From Paraburkholderia sp. BCC1886 (GTDB lineage: Bacteria > Pseudomonadota > Gammaproteobacteria > Burkholderiales > Burkholderiaceae), in the NCBI RefSeq assembly GCF_900996245.1, contig NZ_CAAJGK010000043.1, forward strand, positions 1-64,000: DNA of 64,000 bases, given 5' to 3'. The translations under genes and the position numbers were made by a program. This document shows, piece by piece, positions 35,151 through 45,810 of this stretch (position 1 is the stretch's first letter; every line of letters begins with the position of its first letter). The notes beneath the pieces are model-generated. The model saw only the letters and a list, made by a program, of their open reading frames with translations, searched no databases and was not told where the DNA came from.

Positions 35151-35908
35151 GCGCGCGACAACACCGCCTGCAAAAACGCCCGCGTGCGCGGTTGCGAAGG
35201 CGCCGAAAAAATCGCCTCGGGCGGCCCGGCTTCGACAATCGCGCCGCCGTCCATCACCACCACCACGTCGGCCACCTCTTTCGCGAAACCCATTTCATGC
35301 GTGACGACGACCATCGTCATACCCTCGCTCGCCAGCAGTTTCATGACCTGCAACACTTCGCCGACCAGTTCGGGATCGAGCGCCGAAGTCGGCTCGTCGA
35401 ACAGCATCACGCGCGGCTGCATCGCCAGCGCGCGCGCAATCGCGACGCGCTGCTTCTGCCCGCCCGACAGACTGGCCGGCATGTCGTGCGCCTTGTGCGC
35501 GAGGCCGACTTTCGTCAGCAACGCGAGGGCGGCGGTTTCGGCGTCGGCCTTGCTCGCGCCACGCAACATACGCGGTCCGACCGTGATGTTATGCAGCACC
35601 GACAGATGCGGAAACAGATTGAACGACTGGAACACCATGCCGACTTCGGTGCGCAGCGCGTTCAGCGAGCGCTCCTTGAGCATCGCACCCTGATCGACCA
35701 GCCGGTGTCCGCAAATATCGATGGTGCCGCCTTCCGGTTGTTCGAGCCCATTGCAGCAGCGCAGAAACGTACTCTTGCCGGACCCGCTCGGTCCGATCAC
35801 CACGACGACCTGCTGCGCGCGAATATCGAAGTCGATACCGTTGAGCACCGTATGCGAGCCGAACGACTTGGTCAGTCCGCGAATGCTGACGATCGGTTCA
35901 CTCTTCAT
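35147..35908 (-). CDS. Polar amino-acid ABC transporter ATPase
   Basis: A 253-residue ATPase of the HisP/GlnQ type. Walker [10 protein letters not shown] is at residues 39-47, the signature LSGGQ at 147-151 and Walker B VMLFDE at 167-172, with a typical Q-loop (VFQSFNLFP). It powers uptake of a polar or basic amino acid. The start overlaps the permease stop by four bases, and the stop overlaps hutG, indicating a tightly coupled operon. Confidence 0.95.
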   Translation of the reverse strand: MKSEPIVSIRGLTKSFGSHTVLNGIDFDIRAQQVVVVIGPSGSGKSTFLRCCNGLEQPEGGTIDICGHRLVDQGAMLKERSLNALRTEVGMVFQSFNLFPHLSVLHNITVGPRMLRGASKADAETAALALLTKVGLAHKAHDMPASLSGGQKQRVAIARALAMQPRVMLFDEPTSALDPELVGEVLQVMKLLASEGMTMVVVTHEMGFAKEVADVVVVMDGGAIVEAGPPEAIFSAPSQPRTRAFLQAVLSRA

Positions 35909-36573
35909 TGCACCATCCCTCCAGCCCGCAGGCGCCGTTCAACGCGATGCAGCGCGTAATTGGTCACCTGCGTCAGCACCAGATACACCAGCGCAATGGC
36001 CAGATACACCTCGAGTGAACGATAGGACACGCTGATAATCTTCTGCCCTTCATGCATCAGATCGTCGATGGTCAGCAGCGACACCAGCGCGGAGTTCTTG
36101 ATCAGCGCGATGAACTCGTTGCCGAGCGGCGGGATCATCCGCACGATTGCCTGCGGCAGAATGATGGCGCGCATCGCCTGGCCCGACGACATGCCGATGG
36201 AGCGCGCGGCTTCCATCTGCCCGCGATCCACCGACTGGATCGCGCCGCGCACGATCTCCGACACATACGCCGCCGAATACAGTCCCAGACCGAGCATCCC
36301 GCACAGAAACGCCGGCAGCAGAATGCCGAATTGCGGCAATCCGAAGAACAGCAGGAACAGTTGCACGAGCAAGGGCGTGCCGCGGAAAAACGTCAGGTAC
36401 GCGGTGCACAAACCGTACACCACGCGCCGCCGCGGCGTGAGACGGCCAATGCCGATCAACAGGCCCAGCACGCAGCTCAGCGCAAGCGAGGCGGCGGTCA
36501 CTTCGACCGTCGTCAGCGCGCCATGCATGATGTCCGGCCAGCCGGCGATCACCGGCGAGAAGTCGAGATCCAT
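35905..36573 (-). CDS. Polar amino-acid ABC transporter permease
   Basis: A 222-residue inner-membrane permease of the HisM/GlnP type with about five helices. The EAA-loop region reads [20 protein letters not shown], followed by [16 protein letters not shown], the site that couples to the ATPase. It is the only permease of the operon, so a homodimer is likely. Confidence 0.95.
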   Translation of the reverse strand: MDLDFSPVIAGWPDIMHGALTTVEVTAASLALSCVLGLLIGIGRLTPRRRVVYGLCTAYLTFFRGTPLLVQLFLLFFGLPQFGILLPAFLCGMLGLGLYSAAYVSEIVRGAIQSVDRGQMEAARSIGMSSGQAMRAIILPQAIVRMIPPLGNEFIALIKNSALVSLLTIDDLMHEGQKIISVSYRSLEVYLAIALVYLVLTQVTNYALHRVERRLRAGGMVQ

Positions 36574-36590
36574 GTCGTTCGCTCAGTGGT

Positions 36591-37346
36591 TTATTGCGCG
36601 CCTGGCCCGAACCACTTCTTCACGATGGCCGCATACGTGCCGTCGGCCTTGATCTTCGCGAGCGCGCTGTTGAAGTCGGTCTTCAGTTGCGGTTCGTCTT
36701 TACGCACGGCGATACCGTAGCCTTCGCTCGTCAGCGGCTTTTCGAGCACACGGAAACCGGCCCGCGTACGCGCCAGCTGATACGCGGCAGGCTTGCCGGT
36801 CACCGCCGCATCGGCGCGGCCGATGCCGACGAGGTCGAACATTTCCTGGTTCTTTTCCACTTCCACGCGGTTGATCTGCGGGTAGTTGTCACGCAGGAAA
36901 TTCACCGACTTCGTGCCCACCTGCACGGAGACTTTCTTGCCGTTCAGGTCGGCGATCGACTTGTACGGCGAATCGGCTTTCACCAGCGCAACCAGACCGC
37001 CCGCGTAGTACGAATCGCTGAAGTCGATCACCTTCGCGCGTTCGTCGGTGATGTAGATCGCGGAGATCGCCGCGTCGAAGCGATGCGCGATCAGGCCCGG
37101 CACCAGTCCCTTGAAATCGATGTCGGTCCATTGCACGTGCTTGCCCATGGTTTTCGCCAGCGCATTCATCATGTCGACGTCGAAGCCGGTACGTGCGCCG
37201 TTTTCGGTGAATTCCATCGGCGGGAAGGTGGCGTCGGTCGCGACGTTCAGCACGTCGGACGTTTGTGCGGACGCGGCACCGGAGAAGCCGGCAAAGCTCG
37301 CGGCAAAAGCGATACAGGCGAGAGACAGCAGTTTTTTCAGCTTCAT
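36591..37346 (-). CDS. Periplasmic amino-acid-binding protein of the ABC importer
   Basis: A 251-residue solute-binding protein of family 3. The ATG at 37346 has AAAGGAG eight bases upstream. A signal peptide ends near ASAQ (about residue 28). The mature domain shows VATDATFPPMEFTENGARTG and GFDVDMMNALAKTMGK, the amino-acid alpha-carboxylate binding pattern. With HutG in the operon the ligand may be histidine or a histidine catabolite, which is inference. Confidence 0.93.
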   Translation of the reverse strand: MKLKKLLSLACIAFAASFAGFSGAASAQTSDVLNVATDATFPPMEFTENGARTGFDVDMMNALAKTMGKHVQWTDIDFKGLVPGLIAHRFDAAISAIYITDERAKVIDFSDSYYAGGLVALVKADSPYKSIADLNGKKVSVQVGTKSVNFLRDNYPQINRVEVEKNQEMFDLVGIGRADAAVTGKPAAYQLARTRAGFRVLEKPLTSEGYGIAVRKDEPQLKTDFNSALAKIKADGTYAAIVKKWFGPGAQ

Positions 37347-37439
37347 GAGGAGGGCTCCTTTAAGTGCGTTCAATGTGTGGGTGAGTTTCGGAATCCAGAT
37401 CGATAGCGACGCGGGCGCGCCGTTCGTCTCCGTTGAAAA

Positions 37440-38189
37440 TCAGTCGCTTTGCATGTGTCCGGAAATCGCGCGCGCAGCGCGCAGTGTCGCGTCGACGAAC
37501 TGGTTTTCGCGGCCGCGTGCCCGCGTGGAAGGCGCCATTAGCGTGATGGAGGCATTGCTGCCGGCCGCGCGTCCGGTGCGATGAAAGATCGGCACGCTCA
37601 CGCCCCACACGCCCGGATCGACTTCGCTGTCGCTCACCGCATAGCCTTGCTGGCGAATCTGTTCGAGTTCGGTTTCGATGGCGGCGCGGCCGGCGGGGTC
37701 GTCGCCGAACAAACCGTCGAGCGCTTCGTCGCGTGAGCGGGCGGCCATGAAGGCCAATAGGGATTTGGCGGAAGCGCCGGCGCGAAGCGGCACGGCGCGG
37801 CCTTTTTCGAACGAGCAGCGCAACGACTGCGGGCTGTCGACCATGTCGAGGCACATCACCTGATGCTTGATGGCGACCAGCAAACCGACGCTTTCCTGCG
37901 ATGCGTGTGCGAGTTGCTGCATCTCGTGGCGGCTCGCTTCGACCAGCAACGAATTCAGATCGAAGCCGAGCGCGAGTTGCAGACTGATGGGACCCGGTGC
38001 GTAATACCCGGCGTTTTCGGCGACGAAGCCCCAGCGTTTCAGCAGGGCAATCTGCCGGTAGAGCGTGCTTTGCGCAAGGCCCGTCACCGCGAGCAGGTCC
38101 TTGACCGACATCGCCTTGCCGTGACTGGCGAGCGCCGCCAGCACGAGCAATACGCGTTCAGCCCCGGTCACCCCTTGTTCCGCATTCAC
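37440..38189 (-). CDS. IclR-family transcriptional regulator
   Basis: A 249-residue regulator starting with GTG at 38189. The amino-terminal winged helix (GAERVLLVLAALASHGKAMS, VTGLAQSTLYRQIALLKRWG) is followed by an IclR effector domain (70-249) with the GASAKSLLAFM motif. It is transcribed toward the ABC importer operon with a 93-base gap and is the likely controller of uptake and HutG. Confidence 0.9.
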   Translation of the reverse strand: MNAEQGVTGAERVLLVLAALASHGKAMSVKDLLAVTGLAQSTLYRQIALLKRWGFVAENAGYYAPGPISLQLALGFDLNSLLVEASRHEMQQLAHASQESVGLLVAIKHQVMCLDMVDSPQSLRCSFEKGRAVPLRAGASAKSLLAFMAARSRDEALDGLFGDDPAGRAAIETELEQIRQQGYAVSDSEVDPGVWGVSVPIFHRTGRAAGSNASITLMAPSTRARGRENQFVDATLRAARAISGHMQSD

Positions 38190-38254
38190 GATCGATTACC
38201 CGCAACTCATGACGGGTCAAGAATGCCAGAACGTTCCCGGATTTCAAAAATCGG

Positions 38255-38273
38255 ATTCCCGATCAGTGGGAAT
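38255..38273. promoter_or_regulatory. Candidate IclR operator
   Basis: ATTCCC-N7-GGGAAT is a palindrome 66 bases upstream of the iclR start. It is proposed from symmetry and position only. Confidence 0.45.
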
Positions 38274-38309
38274 GCAGGCTAAAAATTTATCGCGATGACG
38301 ACAACGCAA

Positions 38310-39200
38310 TTACAGCGCGAGTACCGTCACGCCCACCTCGACGCGATGCGCGCCGCCGCCGAGAATCATCCCGCGCAACAGCGATACGTCGCTGTAATCG
38401 CGGCCGATGGCGAGCGTCACGTGGTCGAGATCGGCGAGCACGTCGTTGGTCGGATCGAGGTCGATCCAGCCGCTACCCGGGCAATACACCGAGACCCACG
38501 CATGCGAAGCATCCGCGCCGATCAGCTTCGGTTGCCCCGGCGGCGGATCGTTACGCAGATAGCCGCTCACGTAGCGCGCCGGCAAACCGAGCGAGCGCAG
38601 GCAGCCGATCATCACCTGCGCGAAATCCTGACACACGCCGCTCTTCAGTTCGAACGCGCGTTCGGCGGGCGTATCGAACATGGTGGCCGATGGCTTGTAC
38701 GCGAAGTCTTCGTGAATGCGGTGCATCAGGTCGATCGCGCCGGCCGCCACCGGCGTACCGGGCGGAAAGCTCGGCATCGCGTAGGCGCGCAGCGTCGGCC
38801 GCGGCACGATGTTCGGCGACGCGAAACAGAACTCGACCTCGGGCCGGAATTCGCCGCCGACATGAAAGCGCAGCGTACGCGCAACGCTTTCCCATGCCGG
38901 CGTCGCGTCGGGGTCGAGCGTGGTCCAGCGTGGCGTCAATGCAACCGTCGTTTCGCTGACCATTTGCAGACGCTCGTGCGGCGCGTCGAGCGCGAAGTAC
39001 AGCACGTCGTTGCCGAACGCATCGAAACGGCTGGTTCGATACGACGGTTCCGGCTCGATGGTCTCGCTATGCGACACGACGCGTTGCCACGAGCAGGCAA
39101 TCGGCCGGATGGTCGCGAGATGCTGCGCGGTCTCCACGTAGGTGGAGTAACGGTAGGTGGTGCGATGCGAAACGGACAACACGGTCGGCGCGACTTTCAT
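38310..39200 (-). CDS. Transglutaminase-like protein of the second amidoligase locus
   Basis: A 296-residue cytosolic protein starting at ATG 39200, which overlaps the stop of the ATP-grasp/alpha-E fusion gene (ATGA). The N-domain begins VSHRTTYRYSTYVETAQHL. The catalytic residues are Cys190 (SGVCQDFAQVM), His233 (DASHAWVSVYCPG) and Asp249 (WIDLDPTND), so the triad is complete. It is paralogous to the Anbu-cluster transglutaminase and is the last gene of a three-gene operon. Confidence 0.93.
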   Translation of the reverse strand: MKVAPTVLSVSHRTTYRYSTYVETAQHLATIRPIACSWQRVVSHSETIEPEPSYRTSRFDAFGNDVLYFALDAPHERLQMVSETTVALTPRWTTLDPDATPAWESVARTLRFHVGGEFRPEVEFCFASPNIVPRPTLRAYAMPSFPPGTPVAAGAIDLMHRIHEDFAYKPSATMFDTPAERAFELKSGVCQDFAQVMIGCLRSLGLPARYVSGYLRNDPPPGQPKLIGADASHAWVSVYCPGSGWIDLDPTNDVLADLDHVTLAIGRDYSDVSLLRGMILGGGAHRVEVGVTVLAL

Positions 39201-41818
39201 GACCACACCTGCGAGGCGACCGTGCTCGCGTGACTGAAATAGCGCGCGCTGATTTCATGCGCGGCGGCGTTGGCGAAACCGCCGACCTGATCGCAGACGG
39301 TAATGAGTTGAGCGTAGGCGCCGTCTTCATCGACCGCGCAAAGCGCTTCGAGCGAGGCCAGCGACGCAGCGGGAGCCATCAACTCCGCGAACTTGCGATG
39401 CCGCGCGTTGCCGGCCGACACCGCGATTTCGTCGAGCTTCTTGCGCAAGCGGTCGTAGACACCGTAGACGCCGCGTGGATTGTCCGGCTCGATAACCAGC
39501 AGATCGAGCAACGCCGGCACCTCGAAGCGCCCGGGGTACATCGAGCGATAGGTCAGCGTGCTGTCGAATAACTGCAGCAGCAGGTCGAAGCCCGCGGGCG
39601 TCGCGAGTTGTCCATTGTCGGCGACCACCCGCACGAACGACGTCATCGTGGAGACCCGCTCGATATGGCGGCCGACGAACAGCAGGCGCCACGCTTCGTC
39701 GCGCGTCATGCGGTCGCCTTGCGCGCCGCTGATCGCCGACAGTTGCACCGACAGCCGTTCGAGCGCGTTCATCAGCGTGACGCGGTCGTAGCGGTCGCTG
39801 CGTTCACTTCGGCCATTGGTCTTTTCAGCGTTGCCATTACCGGTCGCCGCCGGCATCAGCGTCTGCAACGCGTCGCGAAAATCGTTGCGCGACGCGAGAA
39901 TCGTGCGCCAGTGATCGTTCGACAAGCGGCCGCGCACTTCGCCGTTCGAGCGCGCCTGGCACTGCAGGTTCTGACCGATGCTCGACGACCCGCCGCCTTC
40001 GCTCAGATTCGCGACCAGCGCGCGTTCGAACGCTTGCGGCGAAAGCGGCGAATACAGGTCGCCCGATTGCACGAGGCCGCATTGCGTCGCGAGTTCGACC
40101 AGCGTCGGGAACATCGCGTCCGCGTCGTTGCCTTCGAGCGAGCCGAGAATCAGCCGCAACAGCCGCACGTTGTTCTCGGCGCGCTCGCCGTAGCGGCCGG
40201 CCCAGAACAGGTTCTCCGCTGCGCGGCTCGCGACCGTGCGATGCTTGCGCGCGAGGTCGGCGGGTTGCATCGGCGAAGGCAGCAGCGTGAAGGTCGAGGT
40301 GGGCTGGCTCGACAACACCCACGTATCGACACTGCTGCCGCCGAATTGCATCGACACCGTGGTCTGCCGTTCGGCGGCGAGCCGCGTGAAGCCGCCCGGC
40401 ATCACATGCCAGCCGCCGTTGAAGTCCGCGATGGCATACACCCGCAGCACCGACGGACGCCGCCCGACCGTGCCTTCCTCGTAGCGCGGCGTGCAGGAAA
40501 AACGCTGCGGCTGCTGGATCGTGTAGGCGTCGGGCATCGCTTCGATACGCTCGCGCCACGACGACAGGCGCTGTCGCCCCTGCTCGATGCCAGGCGGCGC
40601 ATCGCGCGCGCCCATCGGCCAGGTCGGCACGATGAAGGCTTCGTCGAGCCGCGCGAACGCATGCTCGCGCGCGGCCTTCTCGCCGCACCACCAGGTCGGC
40701 ACACTCGGCAGAATCAGGTCTTCTTCCAGCAAGGTTTCGGCGATGCCCGGCAGAAACCCGTGCAAGGCCGGCGATTCCGCGAAGCCGGCGCCCGGCACGT
40801 TCGACACGATCACGTTGCCCGCACGCATGACCTGCAACAGGCCCGGCACGCCGATGCTCGAATCGGCGCGCAATTCGACCGGATCGGAGAACGCGTCGTC
40901 CAGTCGTTTTAGCACGACATGCACGCGCTCCAGTCCGTCGAGTGTTTTCAGATACAGCTTGTCGTCGCGCACGGTCAGGTCCTTGCCCTCGACCAGCGTC
41001 ACGCCCAGATAGCGCGCGAGAAACACGTGCTCGAAATAGGTTTCGCTGAACGGGCCCGGCGTGAGCAGCGCGATATGTGGCGATGCGTCCGTCTTTGTCT
41101 GATCGTGCATCGTCGCCTGCGCGGCCTGCACGAGCGTGGCGATGAGTTGCGAATAGGTCGGCGCGAGCCGGCTTACGCGCAGCGCGCGGAACGGATCGGC
41201 GAACAGCGTGGAGACGATCAACCGGTTCTCCAGCGCATAACCGAGCCCGGACGGCGCCTCGGTACGATGCGCCATGACGGTCCAGTCGCCGTTCGGCGCC
41301 CGCGCCAGATCCACCGCGACCACTTGCAGGAACTGGCCGCCCGGCGGCTCGTAGCCCTTTACCGAGCGCAGATAGCCCGGATGCCCGAACACCAGCGCGG
41401 GCGGCAACTGGCCGCGCGCCAGCAGGGTTTGCGGGCCGTAAATATCGGCGACGATCGCATTGAGCAGATGCGCGCGCTGCGTCACGCCCTGCTCGATATG
41501 CGCCCACTCCGCCTCGCTGATCAGAAACGGCAGCAGGTCGAGCGCCCACGGCCGCGGCTCGCCGTTATCCGCGTAGACGTTGTAGCTGATGTCGTTGTCG
41601 CGGATCTGCTGCGCGACCGACGCGCGATGATCTTCCAGCCGCGCGATGCCGTCTTCGCCGAGCCGCTCGAAGAACTGCCGCCACGGTTCGCGCAACGCGC
41701 CCGTCGCGTCGCGTAACTCGTCCCAGTGTCCCTCGTAACCCGGCAACAGCCGCAACAGGGACGAAGCGTCCGCGCGCGTCGCGGACGTTTCGAAGGGAAA
41801 AGTCGATTGAAAGGCCAA
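39197..41818 (-). CDS. Fused circularly permuted ATP-grasp/alpha-E protein
   Basis: An 873-residue fusion. Residues 1-515 are a circularly permuted ATP-grasp domain (PSGLGYALENR, VEGKDLTVRDDKLYLKTLDG, FSDPVELRADSSIGVPGLL, MQFGGSSVDTWVLSS). Residues about 527-865 are an alpha-E domain (ASRAAENLFWAGRYGERAE). The two are separate genes in the Anbu locus. Where the Anbu-locus enzyme has EDN before its PSG motif, this one has His184-Arg185-Thr186, a subfamily difference near the metal site. The start is a TTG at 41818; no in-frame ATG or clear ribosome site is seen upstream. Confidence 0.93.
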   Translation of the reverse strand: MAFQSTFPFETSATRADASSLLRLLPGYEGHWDELRDATGALREPWRQFFERLGEDGIARLEDHRASVAQQIRDNDISYNVYADNGEPRPWALDLLPFLISEAEWAHIEQGVTQRAHLLNAIVADIYGPQTLLARGQLPPALVFGHPGYLRSVKGYEPPGGQFLQVVAVDLARAPNGDWTVMAHRTEAPSGLGYALENRLIVSTLFADPFRALRVSRLAPTYSQLIATLVQAAQATMHDQTKTDASPHIALLTPGPFSETYFEHVFLARYLGVTLVEGKDLTVRDDKLYLKTLDGLERVHVVLKRLDDAFSDPVELRADSSIGVPGLLQVMRAGNVIVSNVPGAGFAESPALHGFLPGIAETLLEEDLILPSVPTWWCGEKAAREHAFARLDEAFIVPTWPMGARDAPPGIEQGRQRLSSWRERIEAMPDAYTIQQPQRFSCTPRYEEGTVGRRPSVLRVYAIADFNGGWHVMPGGFTRLAAERQTTVSMQFGGSSVDTWVLSSQPTSTFTLLPSPMQPADLARKHRTVASRAAENLFWAGRYGERAENNVRLLRLILGSLEGNDADAMFPTLVELATQCGLVQSGDLYSPLSPQAFERALVANLSEGGGSSSIGQNLQCQARSNGEVRGRLSNDHWRTILASRNDFRDALQTLMPAATGNGNAEKTNGRSERSDRYDRVTLMNALERLSVQLSAISGAQGDRMTRDEAWRLLFVGRHIERVSTMTSFVRVVADNGQLATPAGFDLLLQLFDSTLTYRSMYPGRFEVPALLDLLVIEPDNPRGVYGVYDRLRKKLDEIAVSAGNARHRKFAELMAPAASLASLEALCAVDEDGAYAQLITVCDQVGGFANAAAHEISARYFSHASTVASQVWS

Positions 41819-41847
41819 AGTCGTGTCGATCTAAGAGGGTGTGGATG

Positions 41848-44800
41848 TCACCAGTAACGCAGGTCCAGAGTGAACGGAAACTCCAGACTGCGCTGCGGCA
41901 TGTCGACCTCGAGCGGACCCGGCGTATGGCCCGACGCGAAGAAACGCGCACGCCGCCGGCTTTCCGCCTCGTAGGCGTTCACCGGGAAGGTCTCGTAGTT
42001 GCGTCCGCCCGGATGTGCGACATGATACTGGCATCCGCCCACCGAGCGGCCGATCCATGTGTCGACCAGGTCGAAAGTGAGCGGCGCATCCACGCCGATG
42101 GTCGGATGCAGCGCCGACGGCTGCGACCATGCGCGAAAGCGCACGCCCGCGACGAACTCGCTGACCCGGCCGGTCGGTTGCAGCGGCACCGGCACGCCGT
42201 TGACGGTAAGCACGTGGCGGTTGTCGTTCAGACCGAGCACGTGCACTTCGAGCCGTTCCACCGACGAATCCACGTAACGCACCGTGCCGCCCGGCGACCC
42301 CTCTTCGCCCATCACGTGCCATGGTTCGAGCGCGTTGCGGATGGTCAGCGAGACGCCGTTCACCGTGGTCTCGCCCACCAGCGGGAAGCGGAACTCGAAG
42401 TGCGGCGCGAACCAGCTGCTGTCGAACGCATAGCCGGCCTGATTCAGCTCGCCGAGCACGTCGTCGAAATCCATCTTCACGAAGCTGCCGAGCAGGAAGC
42501 GGTCGTGCAGTTCGGTGCCCCAGCGCGTGAGCCGCTGCGTGTACGGCGTGTGCCAGAAGCGCGCAACCAGCGCGCGCAACAGCAGTTGCTGCACGAGACT
42601 CATGCGCGCGTGCGGCGGCATTTCGAAGCCGCGCAGTTCGAGCAGGCCGAGCCGGCCGGTCGGACCGTCCGGCGAATACAGCTTGTCGATACAGAACTCG
42701 GCGCGGTGCGTGTTGCCCGTCACGTCGATCAGGATATTGCGCAGCGAGCGGTCGATCATCCATGCCGGCAGGTTGGCGCTTTCGCGTCCGCCGAGCAGAT
42801 CGATCTGCCGTTGCAACTCGCGGAACGCCACTTCCAGTTCGTAGACCTGGTCATTGCGCGCCTCATCGACGCGCGGCGCCTGGCTGGTCGGTCCGATGAA
42901 CAGCCCGGAGAACAGATACGACAGCGACGGATGGTTGTGCCAGTACGCGATCAGACTCGCGAGCAGGTCGGGACGGCGCAGGAACGGACTGTCGGCCGGC
43001 GTCGCGCCGCCGAGCACGAGGTGGTTGCCGCCGCCGGTGCCGGTGTGGCGGCCGTCGGTCATGAACTTCTCGCTGCTCAGATAGCTTTCCGCGGCGGACT
43101 GATACAGGTACTCGGTGTGATCGACCAGTTGCTCCCAGCTCGCAGCCGGGTGGATGTTCACTTCGATCACGCCCGGGTCCGGCGTCACCTGCAACAGTTT
43201 CAGACGCGCGTCGCGCGGCGGCGGATAGCCTTCGAGCACGACCTGCATGCGCAGTTCGGCGGCGCTCGCTTCGACGGCGGCGAGCAGGTCGAGATAGTCG
43301 TCCAGCTCGGTGAGCGGCGGCATGAACACATGCAGCAGCGTATGGCCGCTGCCGAACGCGTCGGTCTCGGCCTTCGGACCGGCGGCCCGCTTCGGATCGC
43401 GCGCTTCCACGCAGATCGCGGTGCGGATGGTTTCCTTCGACGAGACGCCGCGCGCGGGCGCCTTCGCGTCACTGCCGTCACCTGCGCCGGTGGCGCTTCT
43501 GGCGCCCGGCGCGAGGGACGACAACGCCCCGCTGCCCGCCATGCCGCTCAGTAAATCCGCCGCGGACGACGACCACGCCGCCGCATGCCGCGCATCCGCG
43601 TTCGTCAGGCTGCGGTTCGTGCCGTCGTACTGCATGCGCAACTGTGCGGCGGCGCGCAACGGCACCGGCGGCGCAAACGGATCGTGCGCGTGCTGATACG
43701 GATAATCGGTCTTCGACACCCACGGCAGCGAGTCCAGCGGCAGACGGTAGCCCATCGGCGAATCGCCCGGAATCAGGAACATGCGCTCGTCGCGCAGGAA
43801 CCAGCGGCCGCTGACCCACTTCGGCGCTTCGTGCGGCACGTCGCGCTCGCGGCCGAGCGGCAGCACATAACCGGTCGGACCGTTCAGGCCCGAGTCGAAC
43901 ACGCGGCGCAGGCGCACGCGTTCCAGTTCGTCGTCCAGACGCGCGTCGAGCGGATCGACGTTGACCGGCAAACGGCGCTCGCGCCACAGGTAGTACCAGA
44001 CGTCTTCGAAACCCGGCAGGATGTTGTCCTCATCGAGCGACAACTTGCTTGCCAGCGTAGCCAGGAAGCGTTGTGCGTCCGCCGCCGTGTACTTGCCCGG
44101 CGCGCGTTCGTCGCCGAACAGCGACGGGTCGTGCCAGCACGGCTCGCCGTCGGCGCGCCAGTACAGCGACATGGCCCAGCGCGGCAGTTGCTCGCCCGGA
44201 TACCACTTGCCCTGGCCGATGTGCAGGAAGCCGTTCGCGCCGTACTCCGTGCGCAGCTTCTCCATCAGCGCGACTGCGTAGCCGCGCTTGGTCGGGCCGA
44301 GCGCGTCGGTGTTCCACTCGGCGGCGTCGCGGTCGCGCACCGCCACGAAGGTCGGCTCGCCGCCCATCGTCAGGCGCACGTCCATGTCGTTGAGCTGGCG
44401 GTCCACCTGCTCGCCCATTTTCAGCACGTCCTGCCAGACCGCTTCGGTGTACGGTCGGGTCACGCGCGGCGTCTCGAGCACGCGCTCGATCGTCATGATG
44501 TGCTCGAACTCGACTTCGGATTCGTCCACCGCGCCCGAGATCGGCGCCGCACTGCCCGGTTCGGGCGTGCAGGCCACCGGAATATGCCCTTCGCCGGCGA
44601 GCAGGCCGGAGGTCGGGTCGAGCCCGATCCAGCCCGCGCCGGGCAGATACACCTCGCACCAGGCATGCAGATCGGTGAAGTCGACTTCGGTGCCGCTCGG
44701 GCCGTCGATGGATTTGACATCGGGCGCGAGTTGCAGCAGGTATCCGGACACGAAGCGCGCCGCCAGCCCGAGTTGCCGCAGTGTTTCGACCAGCAGCCAG

Positions 44801-45351
44801 CCGGAGTCGCGGCACGAGCCCGACGCGTTCACGAGCGTTTCTTCAGGCGTCTGCACGCCCGGCTCCATCCGGATCAGGTAGCGGATATCGCGTTGCAGCC
44901 GCTGATTCAGTGCGACCAGAAAGTCGGCGGTGGCCACCGGCGTGCGGTCGATACTCGCGACGAACTCGGCGAAGCGCGGCGTCATCGCCCGCTTGATGCG
45001 GTACGGCGCCAGTTCCTCGGCAAGACCGGGTTCGTAGTCGAATGGAAATTTTTCGGCCGACGGCTCGAGGAAGAAGTCGAACGGGTTATAGACCGCCATC
45101 TCAGCGACCAGATCGACGGTCACCTTGAATTCGCGCGTCTGATGCGGGAACACGAGCCGCGCCTGATAGTTGGCGAACGCGTCCTGCTGCCAGTTGATGA
45201 AATGGTCCGCGGGCTCGACCCGCATCGAATAAGACAGAATGGGAGTCCGGCAATGCGGCGCAGGCCTGAGACGCACGACCTGGGGCGACAGCGATACCAG
45301 CCTGTCGTAGCGGTAATGTGTGACATGATTCAACGCGACGCGTATGGACAC
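41848..45351 (-). CDS. Giant transglutaminase-DUF2126 protein
   Basis: An 1167-residue protein. The start is GTG 45351 (family amino end [17 protein letters not shown]) with AGGAG six bases upstream. Residues 1-290 are a transglutaminase-like unit with Cys180 ([14 protein letters not shown]), His229 ([10 protein letters not shown]) and Asp245 (GLDPTSG). The remaining 870 residues are the DUF2126 region, with conserved [21 protein letters not shown] and a late [15 protein letters not shown]. The latter resembles the glutamine-synthetase or carboxylate-amine ligase class of amide-bond enzymes by its Gly/Asn/His pattern, which is my inference. A low-complexity linker lies near residues 610-660. 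It is the first gene of the operon, with a 29-base gap to the fusion gene. Confidence 0.92.
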   Translation of the reverse strand: MSIRVALNHVTHYRYDRLVSLSPQVVRLRPAPHCRTPILSYSMRVEPADHFINWQQDAFANYQARLVFPHQTREFKVTVDLVAEMAVYNPFDFFLEPSAEKFPFDYEPGLAEELAPYRIKRAMTPRFAEFVASIDRTPVATADFLVALNQRLQRDIRYLIRMEPGVQTPEETLVNASGSCRDSGWLLVETLRQLGLAARFVSGYLLQLAPDVKSIDGPSGTEVDFTDLHAWCEVYLPGAGWIGLDPTSGLLAGEGHIPVACTPEPGSAAPISGAVDESEVEFEHIMTIERVLETPRVTRPYTEAVWQDVLKMGEQVDRQLNDMDVRLTMGGEPTFVAVRDRDAAEWNTDALGPTKRGYAVALMEKLRTEYGANGFLHIGQGKWYPGEQLPRWAMSLYWRADGEPCWHDPSLFGDERAPGKYTAADAQRFLATLASKLSLDEDNILPGFEDVWYYLWRERRLPVNVDPLDARLDDELERVRLRRVFDSGLNGPTGYVLPLGRERDVPHEAPKWVSGRWFLRDERMFLIPGDSPMGYRLPLDSLPWVSKTDYPYQHAHDPFAPPVPLRAAAQLRMQYDGTNRSLTNADARHAAAWSSSAADLLSGMAGSGALSSLAPGARSATGAGDGSDAKAPARGVSSKETIRTAICVEARDPKRAAGPKAETDAFGSGHTLLHVFMPPLTELDDYLDLLAAVEASAAELRMQVVLEGYPPPRDARLKLLQVTPDPGVIEVNIHPAASWEQLVDHTEYLYQSAAESYLSSEKFMTDGRHTGTGGGNHLVLGGATPADSPFLRRPDLLASLIAYWHNHPSLSYLFSGLFIGPTSQAPRVDEARNDQVYELEVAFRELQRQIDLLGGRESANLPAWMIDRSLRNILIDVTGNTHRAEFCIDKLYSPDGPTGRLGLLELRGFEMPPHARMSLVQQLLLRALVARFWHTPYTQRLTRWGTELHDRFLLGSFVKMDFDDVLGELNQAGYAFDSSWFAPHFEFRFPLVGETTVNGVSLTIRNALEPWHVMGEEGSPGGTVRYVDSSVERLEVHVLGLNDNRHVLTVNGVPVPLQPTGRVSEFVAGVRFRAWSQPSALHPTIGVDAPLTFDLVDTWIGRSVGGCQYHVAHPGGRNYETFPVNAYEAESRRRARFFASGHTPGPLEVDMPQRSLEFPFTLDLRYW

Positions 45352-45810
45352 ACGTGACTCCTGGACAAAGGTTGGCAACCCGCCAAAAAGCAAGCTTCAT
45401 GCCGTTGTTGGAACAAACACGAAAAACCGCTAGAACGGCCCGTACTCCGCTGATTTCCACCGGTTGCGAAGTTTGACGCATCGCACGGTCGCCGGCTAGA
45501 ACCGATCGCGCGGATTTGCACCGCCGTTTTCAGGCGCGCGCACCAAAGCGGCGCAACGCGCATGCACGATCATGCACGAATTCTGCGTTAAAGCAGTGAC
45601 GTCTGATCAATGCGGCACGACGCTTGCGAGGCAACCTCGTTCTTGCGGGGATCAGCGGGTGCCGTGTACGTGCGCTCCACATCCGGCAGCAACGGATTTC
45701 GCGGCCCGACACCGACGCCCGAACCAGCCGGCGCGCCCCGCCGCGCGGCATGCACCATCAAGGCGCCGCACCCTGCTCCACGATCGCCATCTACTCTTCA
45801 GGCTCGACCG
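45352..45810. other. Divergent promoter region of the second amidoligase locus
   Basis: This 459-base spacer lies between the giant transglutaminase gene (minus) and the zinc metallopeptidase gene (plus). An upstream extension of the peptidase frame to 45610 has no ribosome site or family similarity. No clear operator was found. Confidence 0.5.
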
